A DNA stretch of 64,000 nucleotides from NCBI GenBank assembly GCA_037190225.1, contig JBBCJL010000019.1:32245-96244 (forward strand), written 5' to 3'. Below the pieces are notes generated by a model, which did not search any database, had not been told where the DNA came from, and was given only the letters and a program-made list of their open reading frames with translations. Every line of letters begins with the position of its first letter. Positions within the stretch are counted from its first letter, which is position 1. The DNA is from MKSF01 sp037190225. Lineage in GTDB: Bacteria; Bacteroidota; Bacteroidia; Chitinophagales; Chitinophagaceae. This document shows, one piece after another, positions 17,069 to 26,706 of the stretch. The translations under genes were made by a program, and so were the position numbers.

Positions 17069-18298
17069 GTGCGAAAATATCTCAACAATACCTTACGCCT
17101 CATCCTCATAAGAAGCATCATGATGACCGTAGTGGGGCTGTCTGTACCGTTTATACTTGATACTGCCTTATACAGGCAGGAAGCTTATACGGTGATGGCT
17201 GTCATTTCGAAAGCAAATACCGCACTATCCGGCTCTCTTTATGGCTTCAGGCCGTCCGCTCATTGGATGCACGTGCAGTCAGACAGTACGGGGCTGTACC
17301 TGTACATGCTGAATATCGCTTTATTATCAGTTGTCGGGAGCCTTGTTTATACCATTGGTTTCAAAAAGAAGGAGCTTTCCGCCGGGGTGATCGCGCTTTT
17401 TACAGTATTTATAAGGTACCTGCTGGCCTTTAAGCTCCTGCAGTACGGGTTGAATAAGGTCTTCAAATACCAGTTTTTCCAGCCGGAGCCTAATATTTTA
17501 TATACGCCGTTCGGTATGCTGCCCAAAGAGTTGCTGTACTGGAGCGTGAATGGCATATCTTATGGCTTTTCTGTGCTTACCGGCGCGCTGGAATGCCTGG
17601 CCGGTATGCTATTATTATGGCGGCGGACCTTCCTTCTGGGGGCTATCACTGCTGCTGTGATACTGTTGCAGGTAGCCGCAGTGAATTTCTGCTATGATAT
17701 CTCTGTAAAGATATTGTCGCTCTATCTCCTGCTGCTGGCCGGTATCCTGCTGTTCCCGTATCTTAAAAGCATCCTGCGCTTCCTGGCGGGTGCTGCTGTA
17801 CAGCCCCTCGCCGGTATCAGGAATAATGCGGGAGGCACACGCAGATACCGGAAATTGAAATATGCGATCCTGCTGCTATTGTTCGCCTGGATAATATATC
17901 CCTATGCCATTTCCGGAAATTATAATGATGACCTGGCTCCGAGGCCGCCTTATCATGGCGCTTATTCACCGGAGCGTATCATTATGAACGGAGATACCTT
18001 CGGCAAGGATGAGCTGGTATGGAAGCGCATCTTTGTGCACAGGCAGCAGTATTTTATTGTACAGGACGACCAGGATATCCTGCAGGACTACCCGTTCTCT
18101 TACGGTGCGCAGGGCGGACTTTATATGGAAGATTCTTCAGGAGCGCGCTCAGAGCTGTTTTTTGAGACAAGGGATAGCCTGCGGTACACTATAACCGGCA
18201 TATGGCAGGGCGACAGCTTACGGATGGATGTGATCCGTGATGACCATAAGCGGCTTCCGGCCCTGCAGCAGGGATTTCACTGGAGGGTGGATGAATAG
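17069..18298 (+). CDS. DoxX-like multi-pass membrane protein
   Basis: 409 aa starting at GTG 17069. The first 290 residues hold about eight hydrophobic segments. The portion GALECLAGMLLLWRRTFLLG followed by VNFCYDISVKILSLYLLLL resembles DoxX-family proteins. After the last helix (IIYPYAISG) about 110 polar residues follow, probably an extracytoplasmic domain, with aromatic and acidic content and no motif I recognise. An alternative start is MMTVVG, 17 codons later. The role is unknown. Confidence 0.65.
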   Translation: MRKYLNNTLRLILIRSIMMTVVGLSVPFILDTALYRQEAYTVMAVISKANTALSGSLYGFRPSAHWMHVQSDSTGLYLYMLNIALLSVVGSLVYTIGFKKKELSAGVIALFTVFIRYLLAFKLLQYGLNKVFKYQFFQPEPNILYTPFGMLPKELLYWSVNGISYGFSVLTGALECLAGMLLLWRRTFLLGAITAAVILLQVAAVNFCYDISVKILSLYLLLLAGILLFPYLKSILRFLAGAAVQPLAGIRNNAGGTRRYRKLKYAILLLLFAWIIYPYAISGNYNDDLAPRPPYHGAYSPERIIMNGDTFGKDELVWKRIFVHRQQYFIVQDDQDILQDYPFSYGAQGGLYMEDSSGARSELFFETRDSLRYTITGIWQGDSLRMDVIRDDHKRLPALQQGFHWRVDE

Positions 18299-18502
18299 TG
18301 GCGGCAGGATGCCCGTGTACTGCCGGGATCGGGAGTAAGGTACAGCCGATCATCATTACATTGTAAAAAAATGCAGCAGCTGCATTCTAAAGGCTTCCTG
18401 TTAGAAAAATAAAGTGGCTAAATCTCTGAAATGCTCTATTTTTACCAAAAGTATCTTCACAGCGAAATACGATTCAATAATATTTTACACCTCAGTACAT
18501 TT

Positions 18503-19276
18503 ATGAATACACTTCAGTTACAGCGTCCCATTGCATTTTTTGATCTGGAAACGACAGGATTGGACCAGGCTAAGGACAGGATCGTAGAGATTGCGATTGT
18601 CAAGTGGATGCCCGATGGTACCGTAGAAGAATATGAAAAGCGGCTCAACCCGGAAATGCCTATTTCCAGGGAAAGCTCGGAGATCCATGGTATCAGGAAT
18701 GAGGATGTGGCTGATGCTCCTACCTTTAAGGAAGTAGCGCACGAAATAGCTGCTTTTATCAAAAACTGTGACCTTGGCGGCTACAACAGCAACAAGTTTG
18801 ATCTTCCCGTATTGGCCGAAGAGTTTCTGAGGGCGGGCCATACCGTAGATTTCAATACAAGGAAGCTGGTAGACGTTCAGCAGGTATTCTATAAGAAAGA
18901 GCCCCGCACCCTGGCTGCCGCTTACAAATTCTACTGTAACAGGGAGCTGGAAAATGCCCACAGCGCGCTGGCAGATGTCAGGGCTACCGTAGATGTGCTG
19001 AAAGCGCAGCTGGAAAGATATGAGGATATCGGGAATACGGCGGAGGCCCTGCATAATTTTACCGGCAGCGGCGATATCGTGGATTATGCCAGGAGAATTA
19101 TCATAAAGGACAATGAGCACTACTTCAACTTCGGCAAGCACAAAGGGAAAAAAGTGGTGGATGTGTTCCGGGCTGAGCCGCAGTATTATGACTGGATCAT
19201 GCAGTCGGACTTCACCCTGCACACCAAGCAATGTTTAAGCGAGATACTTAAGGCGATGTATTTCAATAAAAAATAA
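18503..19276 (+). CDS. 3'-5' exonuclease, DnaQ/DEDDh family, with DUF3820-like C-terminus
   Basis: 257 aa. The DEDDh exonuclease motifs are visible: DLETTG (Exo I, about residues 13-18), YNSNKFDLPVL (Exo II) and HSALADVRAT (Exo III, with His and Asp). The C-terminal about 50 residues (YFNFGKHKGKKVVDVF through DWIMQSDFTLH) match the small DUF3820-type module found at the end of ExoX-like exonucleases. It probably removes nucleotides from DNA 3' ends in repair, rather than being the replicative epsilon subunit. ATG 18503 is preferred to the upstream in-frame ATG 18431. Confidence 0.85.
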   Translation: MNTLQLQRPIAFFDLETTGLDQAKDRIVEIAIVKWMPDGTVEEYEKRLNPEMPISRESSEIHGIRNEDVADAPTFKEVAHEIAAFIKNCDLGGYNSNKFDLPVLAEEFLRAGHTVDFNTRKLVDVQQVFYKKEPRTLAAAYKFYCNRELENAHSALADVRATVDVLKAQLERYEDIGNTAEALHNFTGSGDIVDYARRIIIKDNEHYFNFGKHKGKKVVDVFRAEPQYYDWIMQSDFTLHTKQCLSEILKAMYFNKK

Positions 19277-19341
19277 ATATAAAAGTTGTAGCAATATTAT
19301 AGTAAATTGCAAATTACATTCTAAAAACAGACTATATACGC

Positions 19342-20049
19342 TTGGACAAAGTAGTTATCATACCGACATTTAATGAAATAGAGAATATAGAAAAGATCAT
19401 TCGTAAAGTGTTCTCTTTGTCAGGAGGTTACCATATTAAGATCATAGATGATGGTTCTCCTGACGGCACGGCACAAAAAGTAAAGGAACTGCAGCAGGAA
19501 TTTCCCGACCGTCTGTTCTTAACCCAACGAGAAGGAAAGCAGGGCCTGGGTACGGCTTATATCTGCGGGTTCAAATGGGCTTTGGAGCGTAATTACCAGT
19601 ATATCTTTGAGATGGATGCGGATTTTTCGCATAACCCGGATGACCTGGACCGCTTGTACGAGGTCTGTGCCACCGGCCAGGGAGACCTGGCGGTCGGCTC
19701 CAGGTATGTCAAAGGCGGGAGTGTCGTCAACTGGCCGTTCAACAGGATACTCATCTCCTATGGTGCTTCCCTCTATACCCGTATGATCACCTGGATGCCG
19801 GTAAAAGACTGTACTGCCGGCTTTGTGTGCTATACCCGTAAGGTGCTGGAAGCGTTGCCGCTGGACGAGGTACGCTTTGTAGGCTATGCTTTCCAGATAG
19901 AGATGAAATACAGGACCTGGAGAAAAGGCTTTAAAATCAAAGAGATCCCCATAGAATTTATAGACAGGCAGGAAGGTGTATCGAAAATGTCGAAAGGCAT
20001 TGTGAAGGAAGCTGTGCTGGGTGTATGGAAAATGAGGGGATTCGTATAA
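19342..20049 (+). CDS. Polyprenol monophosphomannose synthase (GT2, DPM1-like)
   Basis: 235 aa. It transfers a mannosyl (or other hexosyl) group from a nucleotide sugar to polyprenyl phosphate, giving a lipid-linked donor for extracytoplasmic glycosylation. GT2 features are IIPTFNEIENIEKII at the N-terminus, DDGSPDGT, the DxD-type EMDADFSHNP (about residues 92-101) and DCTAGFVCY. No C-terminal membrane segment is present, as in short DPM1-type enzymes. The start is TTG 19342; no ATG lies upstream of the conserved core. It sits 11 nt before RNase R, so the two are likely cotranscribed. Confidence 0.9.
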   Translation: MDKVVIIPTFNEIENIEKIIRKVFSLSGGYHIKIIDDGSPDGTAQKVKELQQEFPDRLFLTQREGKQGLGTAYICGFKWALERNYQYIFEMDADFSHNPDDLDRLYEVCATGQGDLAVGSRYVKGGSVVNWPFNRILISYGASLYTRMITWMPVKDCTAGFVCYTRKVLEALPLDEVRFVGYAFQIEMKYRTWRKGFKIKEIPIEFIDRQEGVSKMSKGIVKEAVLGVWKMRGFV

Positions 20050-20060
20050 AAAAACAAGTT

Positions 20061-22187
20061 ATGAAAAAGAAAAATAAAAAAGCTCCGTATATACCCAAAC
20101 CTAAAAAGTCGTCCCAGCACCAGATGGTGGGCATGACGCTTACCGGTAAGCTGGATCTTGCCAGGAACGGTATGGGCTATGTGAGCGTTGAAGGGCTGCC
20201 CCAGGATGTGATCGTCCGGGAGGCAGACCTGAAATCGGCCCTTAACGGGGATGAGGTAAAGGTAAAAGTCACCTATGTATCGGGTAAGGGTCGCCCGGAA
20301 GGCTTTATTTCGGAGATCGTGAAACGCAGCCAGACCTCTTTTATCGGCCGTGTTCAGCTGGCGGGAGAGTTCGGGTTCATGATCCCGAACAACCGTGCGA
20401 TGCCTACCGACATCTTCCTGCCGCCGGCACAGGTAAAAGGCCTGAAGACCGGTGATATGGTAGTGGTAAAAATAGTAGAGTGGAAAGGGGACAGCAAGCG
20501 CAAGAACCCGGTGGGTGAGGTGATAGAGGTGCTCACTCAGGAGCGCCTGAACTCCATCGCCATGATGGAGATACTGGTAGAGAACGGTTTCCCGCTCCAG
20601 TTTTCGGAAGCTGCCATCCGGGAATCTGAGGCGCTGCCGCAGGTGCTGGATGAGCAGGAGATCAGCTTCCGCAGGGATATGCGGGATACGCTCACCTTTA
20701 CCATCGACCCGGTGGATGCAAAAGATTTTGATGATGCGATCTCTTACCGCGACCTGGGAGAAGGCCTGTTTGAGATCGGGGTACATATAGCCGATGTAAG
20801 TCACTACGTACAGCCCGGATCGGAGCTGGACAAGGAGGCTTACCTGCGTGCCACTTCCGTGTACCTGCCGGACAGGGTCAATCCCATGCTGCCGGAACGC
20901 ATCTCTAACGAATTGTGCTCCCTTAGACCGCACGAAGATAAATTTACCTTTTCCGCCGTTTTCCAGATGAATCACCAGGGCGTTGTGAAAGATGTCTGGC
21001 TGGGAAGAACGGTCACGCATTCCGATCGAAGGTTTACCTACGAGGAAGCGCAGGAGATCATTGAAGGAGCGGAGGGCGACCATAAAGACATCATTTTAAA
21101 GCTGAGGGATATGACCCAGCACCTCCGCAGGCAGCGGTTTAAAAAAGGAGCGATCAATTTCTCATCGCAGGAAGTCCGCTTTATACTGGACGAAAAAGGC
21201 ATCCCGGTAGGCATACAGGTAAAGGAAAGCAAGGAAGCGCATCAACTGATAGAAGAGCTGATGTTGCTGGCCAACAAGCACGTGGCGATATTCGTTGGTC
21301 AGCAGCGGGAAAACGGCCAGCCGGTACCATTCCCTTACCGTGTGCATGACGTACCCGATGAAACCAAATTAGGCGTATTTGCCGCCTTTGCCGCCCGTTT
21401 CGGCTATAAGCTGAATCTCAACAGCCCTGAGAAAATTGCCGAATCTTTCAACGAGCTGCTGAAAGCCGTGGAAGGCAAGCCCGAACAGCATGTGCTGGAG
21501 CAGCTGGGCATCCGTACCATGGCCAAGGCGATGTACACGACCGAAAATATAGGCCACTACGGCCTTTCATTTGAAGACTATTGTCACTTCACATCTCCTA
21601 TACGCCGCTATCCCGATATTATGGTGCACCGTGTGCTGCAGCAATGCCTGGACGAGCTGATCGTTCCGGATAAGAAAATGGAGCTCAAGGCACGCCATTG
21701 CAGCGAGCGGGAAAGAAAGGCGATGGAAGCGGAGCGGTCGGCCAACAAATACAAGCAGGTGGAATTCATGCAGCAGTTCATCGGCGAGACCTTTGACGCG
21801 GTGATCAGCGGCGTATCCAGCTTCGGGTTCTGGGCGGAGACCGTAGCGCATAAGTGTGAAGGGCTGGTAAGCATTGCAGACCTCGTGGACATTGACCAGT
21901 TTGAGTTCATAGAGCATGATTATGCCTTGCTCGGGCTCAATACGGGCGTGAAGTTCAGGATCGGGGATGCTGTAAAGGTGCAGGTGGTAGCTACCGACCT
22001 GGAACGCAGGACCATAGATCTGGACCTTGTAACGATGGCGCAGCGCCTGCCCAGGGAACGTGATGCACATAAAAAGACAAAAAGAGCGGTACAGGCAGAA
22101 AAGGCCACAGCCGGCAATGACAGGACTGCTAAGACAGATAAGCAGCCCAAAGCTGGTACGGGGAAGAAAAAGAAAAGTAAGCCTTAA
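20061..22187 (+). CDS. rnr: Ribonuclease R
   Basis: This 708-aa processive 3'-5' exoribonuclease degrades structured RNA. It has a basic N-terminal tail (MKKKNKKAPYIPKPKK), cold-shock/OB domains, the RNB catalytic core with DPVDAKDFDDAI (metal-binding Asps, about residues 216-227) and FTSPIRRYPDIMVHR, then an S1 domain (AVISGVSSFGFWAE) and a very basic C-terminal tail ending KKKKSKP. ATG 20061 is chosen over 20025, which lies inside the preceding gene. It is probably translated from the same mRNA as the mannosyltransferase. Confidence 0.95.
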   Translation: MKKKNKKAPYIPKPKKSSQHQMVGMTLTGKLDLARNGMGYVSVEGLPQDVIVREADLKSALNGDEVKVKVTYVSGKGRPEGFISEIVKRSQTSFIGRVQLAGEFGFMIPNNRAMPTDIFLPPAQVKGLKTGDMVVVKIVEWKGDSKRKNPVGEVIEVLTQERLNSIAMMEILVENGFPLQFSEAAIRESEALPQVLDEQEISFRRDMRDTLTFTIDPVDAKDFDDAISYRDLGEGLFEIGVHIADVSHYVQPGSELDKEAYLRATSVYLPDRVNPMLPERISNELCSLRPHEDKFTFSAVFQMNHQGVVKDVWLGRTVTHSDRRFTYEEAQEIIEGAEGDHKDIILKLRDMTQHLRRQRFKKGAINFSSQEVRFILDEKGIPVGIQVKESKEAHQLIEELMLLANKHVAIFVGQQRENGQPVPFPYRVHDVPDETKLGVFAAFAARFGYKLNLNSPEKIAESFNELLKAVEGKPEQHVLEQLGIRTMAKAMYTTENIGHYGLSFEDYCHFTSPIRRYPDIMVHRVLQQCLDELIVPDKKMELKARHCSERERKAMEAERSANKYKQVEFMQQFIGETFDAVISGVSSFGFWAETVAHKCEGLVSIADLVDIDQFEFIEHDYALLGLNTGVKFRIGDAVKVQVVATDLERRTIDLDLVTMAQRLPRERDAHKKTKRAVQAEKATAGNDRTAKTDKQPKAGTGKKKKSKP

Positions 22188-22224
22188 GCCTGCCGCCGGA
22201 CGCGGCTTTCAGGAGAAACTATAT

Positions 22225-23088
22225 TCAATGCAGCCAGGTGGTAAGGACGGTACAGATGATCAGCAGGATACTATACAGCAGCATCATACCGTCCACATTG
22301 ATCACGTAAAACAGCTCACTCTTATTGGGCCGGATACGCCGGAGCATGATCTTCAGCAGCAGGAAGGCCAGTATCTGTACTATGTAAAAAAGATGCCGGT
22401 CAAAATAGAAGAATGCCGCAGCCAGCAAGAGGATCACACCATTGATGACGCGGTGAAGAAGAGCCAGCAGCCGGGTACCCAGCAGGACGGGGAAGGTCCT
22501 GATACCTTTTTCCCTGTCTACCTGTATATCCTTGATGTCAAACAGGATACACAGGATCAGGATAAAAATCCATCGTATTGCCCCCCGTAGCACCAGCTCG
22601 GGGCTGAGCGGGATGGCCAGCTCCACTATCGGCAGCAAAAATGTCACCGCCACCCATACGAGCGATAGCAGGAAAGGCTTTAATATTCCCATACTCTTCA
22701 GGGCGACCCTGCTCCGGTTAAAGCGCAGCAGCGGGTAGGAATAGGAGAGGGTCAGGACGGTCAGGATGATCAGCAGCGCGATCCCGTTACGGTGCAGGTG
22801 GAACACGAATACGGAAGTCAATATAAATCCCACAGCTCCCCAGCAGATAATATTGAAGGTATTGGACAGGTTCCAGGTGTTACGCTGTGTGCTGATGCGT
22901 TTGCGGACCTTGAAATAATTGTGCGCGTTATAGACCAGCAGGGTGCTGCCAAAGACGAACAGCAGCAGCGGGTGGAAATAGGATATGTGGTAGCCCTGTC
23001 CTACAATGATGGTCAGCAACACCAGGCTGTAGGCGCAGAGGGCAGCCCACAGGCTGCTAAAGCCGAGATATGTCAGTAGCTTATTCAT
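22225..23088 (-). CDS. UbiA-like membrane prenyltransferase
   Basis: 287 aa with about eight or nine membrane helices. The second Asp-rich motif of UbiA enzymes is clear (FDIKDIQVDREKGIRTFP), but the first NDxxD motif is degenerate (LVYNAHNYFKVRKR). This divergent UbiA subgroup is common in Bacteroidota and has no assigned product. It converges on rnr. A strong minus-strand terminator ends only 1 nt before its start codon, so it depends on read-through or on initiation within that structure. Confidence 0.75.
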   Translation of the reverse strand: MNKLLTYLGFSSLWAALCAYSLVLLTIIVGQGYHISYFHPLLLFVFGSTLLVYNAHNYFKVRKRISTQRNTWNLSNTFNIICWGAVGFILTSVFVFHLHRNGIALLIILTVLTLSYSYPLLRFNRSRVALKSMGILKPFLLSLVWVAVTFLLPIVELAIPLSPELVLRGAIRWIFILILCILFDIKDIQVDREKGIRTFPVLLGTRLLALLHRVINGVILLLAAAFFYFDRHLFYIVQILAFLLLKIMLRRIRPNKSELFYVINVDGMMLLYSILLIICTVLTTWLH

Positions 23089-23118
23089 AAAAAAGCAGTA
23101 TTACCTGGAATACTGCTT
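23089..23118 (-). terminator. Terminator directly before the UbiA-like start codon
   Basis: On the minus strand AAGCAGTATT / AATACTGCTT (23109-23118 / 23093-23102) has a 6-nt loop. It is followed by T residues that run to the ATG at 23088. It ends the carboxylase gene and could attenuate the UbiA-like gene. Confidence 0.8.
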
Positions 23119-23152
23119 TATATTTTTATTTATGATCCGGAAGCGTCCAGGC

Positions 23153-24781
23153 TTATACCTGGAACACGCCCGATTTCCATTCTTCTTTTATAGGTGCGTT
23201 GTCAGCGGCTTTGATGGCTTCGCTTACATATTTACGGGTCTGGGAAGGGTCAATGATATCATCTACCCATAGCCTGGCCGCGGCATAATAGGAGCTTGTC
23301 TGCTCATTATAGCGGGCCGTGATCTTTTCCAGCAGCTCTTTTTCCTTCTCCGCGTCTATGGTCTCGCCTTTGGATTTGGCGGAAGCTACCTGGATCTGGA
23401 GCAGGGTCTTGGCAGCCTGCTCACCGCCCATTACGGCTATTTTAGCATTAGGCCACGCATAAATGAAACGGGGGTCATAGGCCTTGCCGCACATAGCGTA
23501 ATTGCCCGCGCCGTAGGAATTGCCTACCACGATCGTGATCTTGGGAACGACCGAATTGGCAACGGCATTTACCAGCTTGGCGCCGTCTTTAATGATGCCG
23601 CTTTGCTCGCTGCGGCTGCCCACCATAAAGCCCGTCACATCCTGTAAGAACAGCAACGGTATCTTCTTTTGGTTGCAGTTCTGTATAAAGCGGGCTGCCT
23701 TATCCGCGCTGTCATTATAGATCACACCGCCCAGCTGCATCTCTTTCTTGCCGCTTTTGACGATCAGGCGCTGGTTGGCCACGATACCTACCGCCCATCC
23801 GTCTATACGGGCATAGCCGCAGACGATGGTCTTGCCGTATTCCTGCTTGAACTGGTCAAAGCTGCCTTCATCCACGATACAGCTGATAACATTTGTGACG
23901 TCATATGGTTTGGTATTATCTGCGGAAACATAGCCGTAGATCTGCCCGGGATCGGTTTGGGGCGCTTTGGGGGCAATACGGTCAAATCCTGCGCGGGGGG
24001 TATCTCCCAGCTTGTCGATGATCCTTTTTACCTGGTCCAGGCATTCCTGTTCCGTTTTGAACTTATAATCGGCTATACCGCTGATCTCGTTGTGCATTTT
24101 GGCGCCGCCCAGGGATTCCGCGTCTATATCTTCCCCGATCGCGGCCTTTACCAGGTAAGGACCTGCCAGGAATATGGAGGCGTTCTCTTCCACCATCAGC
24201 GTCTCATCGCTCATAATGGGCAGGTAAGCGCCGCCGGCCACGCAGGGGCCCATAACGGCGGCTATCTGGGTGATGCCCATAGCGCTCATCCGGGCATTAT
24301 TGCGGAAAATACGCCCGAAATGCTCTTTGTCGGGGAATATCTCATCCTGCATCGGGAGATATACGCCGGCGCTGTCCACGATATAGACCACCGGGAGGTG
24401 ATTCTCCATGGCTATTTCCTGCAACCTCAGGTTCTTTTTCCCGGTAATGGGGAACCAGGCCCCGGCCTTTACCGTATAATCATTGGCCACTATCATACAC
24501 TGGCGCCCGGAGATATAACCGATACCGGCCACGGTACCGCCCGCCGGACAGCCGCCTTCTTCCTTATACATATCATAACCGGCAAAGGTGCCGATCTCTG
24601 TAAAATCACTGTCTTTATCTGTCAAATACTGGATACGTTCCCGAGGAGATAACTTATTCTTTGCCTTAGCCTTTTCCAGGGCCTTTTTTCCGCCGCCTTC
24701 TTCTATTTTGTTCCTGCGCTGTTTCCACTGGCTCAATGCCATTTTCATAGCATCTTCATTTTTATTGAATTCTAAATTCAT
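23153..24781 (-). CDS. Acyl-CoA carboxylase, carboxyltransferase (beta) subunit
   Basis: 542 aa. It moves CO2 from biotin carboxyl carrier to an acyl-CoA, with propionyl-, methylcrotonyl- or related acyl-CoA as substrate. Two crotonase-fold carboxyltransferase halves are visible. The N half contains GKKALEKAKAKNKLSPRERI, VYIVDSAGVYLPMQ and GGAYLPIMSDE. The C half contains LFLQDVTGFMVGS, GNSYGAGNYAMCGKAYDPRF and MGGEQAAKTL. The alpha/biotin subunit is not in the window, so the exact substrate is open. It is divergent from the kynurenine monooxygenase. Confidence 0.9.
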   Translation of the reverse strand: MNLEFNKNEDAMKMALSQWKQRRNKIEEGGGKKALEKAKAKNKLSPRERIQYLTDKDSDFTEIGTFAGYDMYKEEGGCPAGGTVAGIGYISGRQCMIVANDYTVKAGAWFPITGKKNLRLQEIAMENHLPVVYIVDSAGVYLPMQDEIFPDKEHFGRIFRNNARMSAMGITQIAAVMGPCVAGGAYLPIMSDETLMVEENASIFLAGPYLVKAAIGEDIDAESLGGAKMHNEISGIADYKFKTEQECLDQVKRIIDKLGDTPRAGFDRIAPKAPQTDPGQIYGYVSADNTKPYDVTNVISCIVDEGSFDQFKQEYGKTIVCGYARIDGWAVGIVANQRLIVKSGKKEMQLGGVIYNDSADKAARFIQNCNQKKIPLLFLQDVTGFMVGSRSEQSGIIKDGAKLVNAVANSVVPKITIVVGNSYGAGNYAMCGKAYDPRFIYAWPNAKIAVMGGEQAAKTLLQIQVASAKSKGETIDAEKEKELLEKITARYNEQTSSYYAAARLWVDDIIDPSQTRKYVSEAIKAADNAPIKEEWKSGVFQV

Positions 24782-24916
24782 ACCTCGAAAAAATGTTTTA
24801 TAATATGGGCGTAAATTTAAACCAAATTATTTTTATACCCTTAATTAACAGGAATTAAATCCGTTTTTTTAACTTGCAGACATTAAAAAAACAATAAAGC
24901 ACGTATTCAGGTATTT

Positions 24917-26296
24917 ATGAAAAAGTCGGTAACAATTTTAGGAGCGGGGCTTGTAGGATCTTTGTGGAGCGTTATTTTGGCAAAGAGAGGATATGAGGTA
25001 CAGATATACGAACGCCGCCCGGATATGCGTAAGGAAAGCATTTCGGCAGGTAAATCCATCAACCTGGCCATGAGCAACAGGGGATGGAAGGCCATTGAGC
25101 TGGCGGGCCTGAAAGAAGATATCGAGCAGATCGCTATCCCTATGACCGGCAGGTTCCTGCACCAGAAAGACGGCTCTTCGGCTTTCCAGGCGTATGGTAA
25201 GAACGGGGAGGCCATCTATTCGGTAAGCAGGGGCGAGCTCAATAAAAAGCTGATGGACCTGGCGGAAAAGAACGGCGTCAGAATACACTTTGAGCATAAA
25301 TGTACCGATGTGAACCTGCAGACCAATACGGTAACGCTGGAGGACAGGGACGGACAGACAAAAAGGATAGCAGCCGAGCTGCTGTTCGGCGCCGATGGCG
25401 CGCACTCCGCCCTGAGGCAGGCCTATACGCTGATAGACCGGGTGAACAGCAGCCGGCATTACATCTCCTGCGGGTATAAGGAGCTTTTTATTCCTGCAGG
25501 TCCGGGCAATACGTTCCTGATGGAAAAGAATGCGCTGCATATCTGGCCGAGAGGGCAGTATATGATGATCGCGCTGGCGAATTTTGATGGCAGCTTTACC
25601 TGTACCTTATTCTTCCCTTTCGAAGGTGATCCGTCCTTTGAAAGCCTGGATACGGATGATAAGATCCGCACCTTCTTCGAGGAAGAGTTTGGCGATGCCG
25701 TTGCTTTGATGCCAACCCTGCTGGAGGATTACAAGCGCAATCCCGTAGGCTCCCTGATCACCACGCGTATCGACCAGTACGCCTACCAGGACAAAAGCTG
25801 CCTGATAGGGGACGCGGCGCATGCTATTGTGCCCTTTTACGGGCAGGGCATGAATGCCGGGTTTGAGGATTGTACCATTTTAGCGCAGCTGATGGATGCT
25901 TGCGAAGAAGATTGGAGCAGGATATTTGAAAGATTTAACAGGATAAGGCCGGCCAACGGGCAGGCGGTAGCGGACCTGGCATTGGAGAATTTCATTGAAA
26001 TGAGGGACAAGGTGGCTGATCCGAAATTCCTGGAACGGAAAAAAATAGAAAAAGAGCTGGGTAAAATGTTCCCGGAATATTACAATTCCGTATATGAGAT
26101 GGTGTCCTTTACACAGACGCCCTATGCGGAAGCGCTCGCTGCCATACAGGCGCAGGATGCGCTGCTGGCAAAGATCATGGAAAACGGCGATTTCTATGAC
26201 CGCCTGGGACAGGAAGATTACAGGGCGCAGCTGGAAGGCTGGCTGCAGGTATACAGCCGTGACCTGGAGCAGACGATCGCAGCTATTGAAAAATAA
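24917..26296 (+). CDS. kmo: Kynurenine 3-monooxygenase
   Basis: This 459-aa FAD- and NADPH-dependent flavoprotein hydroxylates L-kynurenine to 3-hydroxykynurenine in tryptophan catabolism or NAD synthesis. The dinucleotide fold is GAGLVGS followed by Glu-Arg-Arg (YERRPDMR, about 33-40). The KMO-typical SINLAMSNRGWKAIELAGL and the second FAD motif CLIGDAAHAIVPFYGQGMNA are present. The C-terminal end is amphipathic rather than a clear membrane anchor. No other kynurenine-pathway gene is nearby. The next gene (TPR) starts 8 nt after the stop. Confidence 0.93.
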   Translation: MKKSVTILGAGLVGSLWSVILAKRGYEVQIYERRPDMRKESISAGKSINLAMSNRGWKAIELAGLKEDIEQIAIPMTGRFLHQKDGSSAFQAYGKNGEAIYSVSRGELNKKLMDLAEKNGVRIHFEHKCTDVNLQTNTVTLEDRDGQTKRIAAELLFGADGAHSALRQAYTLIDRVNSSRHYISCGYKELFIPAGPGNTFLMEKNALHIWPRGQYMMIALANFDGSFTCTLFFPFEGDPSFESLDTDDKIRTFFEEEFGDAVALMPTLLEDYKRNPVGSLITTRIDQYAYQDKSCLIGDAAHAIVPFYGQGMNAGFEDCTILAQLMDACEEDWSRIFERFNRIRPANGQAVADLALENFIEMRDKVADPKFLERKKIEKELGKMFPEYYNSVYEMVSFTQTPYAEALAAIQAQDALLAKIMENGDFYDRLGQEDYRAQLEGWLQVYSRDLEQTIAAIEK

Positions 26297-26304
26297 ATGT
26301 AAGT

Positions 26305-26619
26305 ATGAGCACAAGAATAGAACAGCTGCTTGCTTTCCTGGAAGAGAGCCCGGCGGATAACTTCCTGATCCACGCATTGGCCCTGGAATATGCCAAAGCG
26401 GGGGATTTTGAGCAGGCGAAGGCCTGTTTTGAGAAGAACCTGGCATTGGACAGTAAATATATAGCTACTTATTACCATTTGGGTAAGCTCTATGAGCATA
26501 AAGGGATGGAGCAGGAAGCTATAGCAACTTACCGGGCAGGTATGGAGGTAGCGCAGGCTATCGGTGATCAGCACGCATTCAGTGAGCTGCGAAGCGTCTA
26601 TGAAGAGCTGACCTTTTAA
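26305..26619 (+). CDS. Small tetratricopeptide-repeat protein
   Basis: 104 aa made of about two and a half TPR units, seen at ALEYAKAGDFEQAKACFEKNLALD and YYHLGKLYEHKGMEQEAIATYRAGM. It should act as a protein-binding scaffold in the cytosol. It is cotranscribed with kmo (8-nt gap) and ends in a hairpin terminator. The partner is unknown. Confidence 0.8.
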   Translation: MSTRIEQLLAFLEESPADNFLIHALALEYAKAGDFEQAKACFEKNLALDSKYIATYYHLGKLYEHKGMEQEAIATYRAGMEVAQAIGDQHAFSELRSVYEELTF

Positions 26620-26643
26620 TGCTGCCCGGAAATAGAAAAGAAG

Positions 26644-26690
26644 ATCCCGGCATTATACCGCTCCTGTGTATGATGCCGGGATTATAGTTT
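26644..26690. terminator. Hairpin terminator between converging genes
   Basis: ATCCCGGCAT (26644-26653) / ATGCCGGGAT (26673-26682) has a 19-nt loop and AT-rich flanks. It serves the TPR gene and possibly the serine hydrolase gene from the other side. Confidence 0.65.
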
Positions 26691-26706
26691 ATTACAGGAC
26701 AGATCA

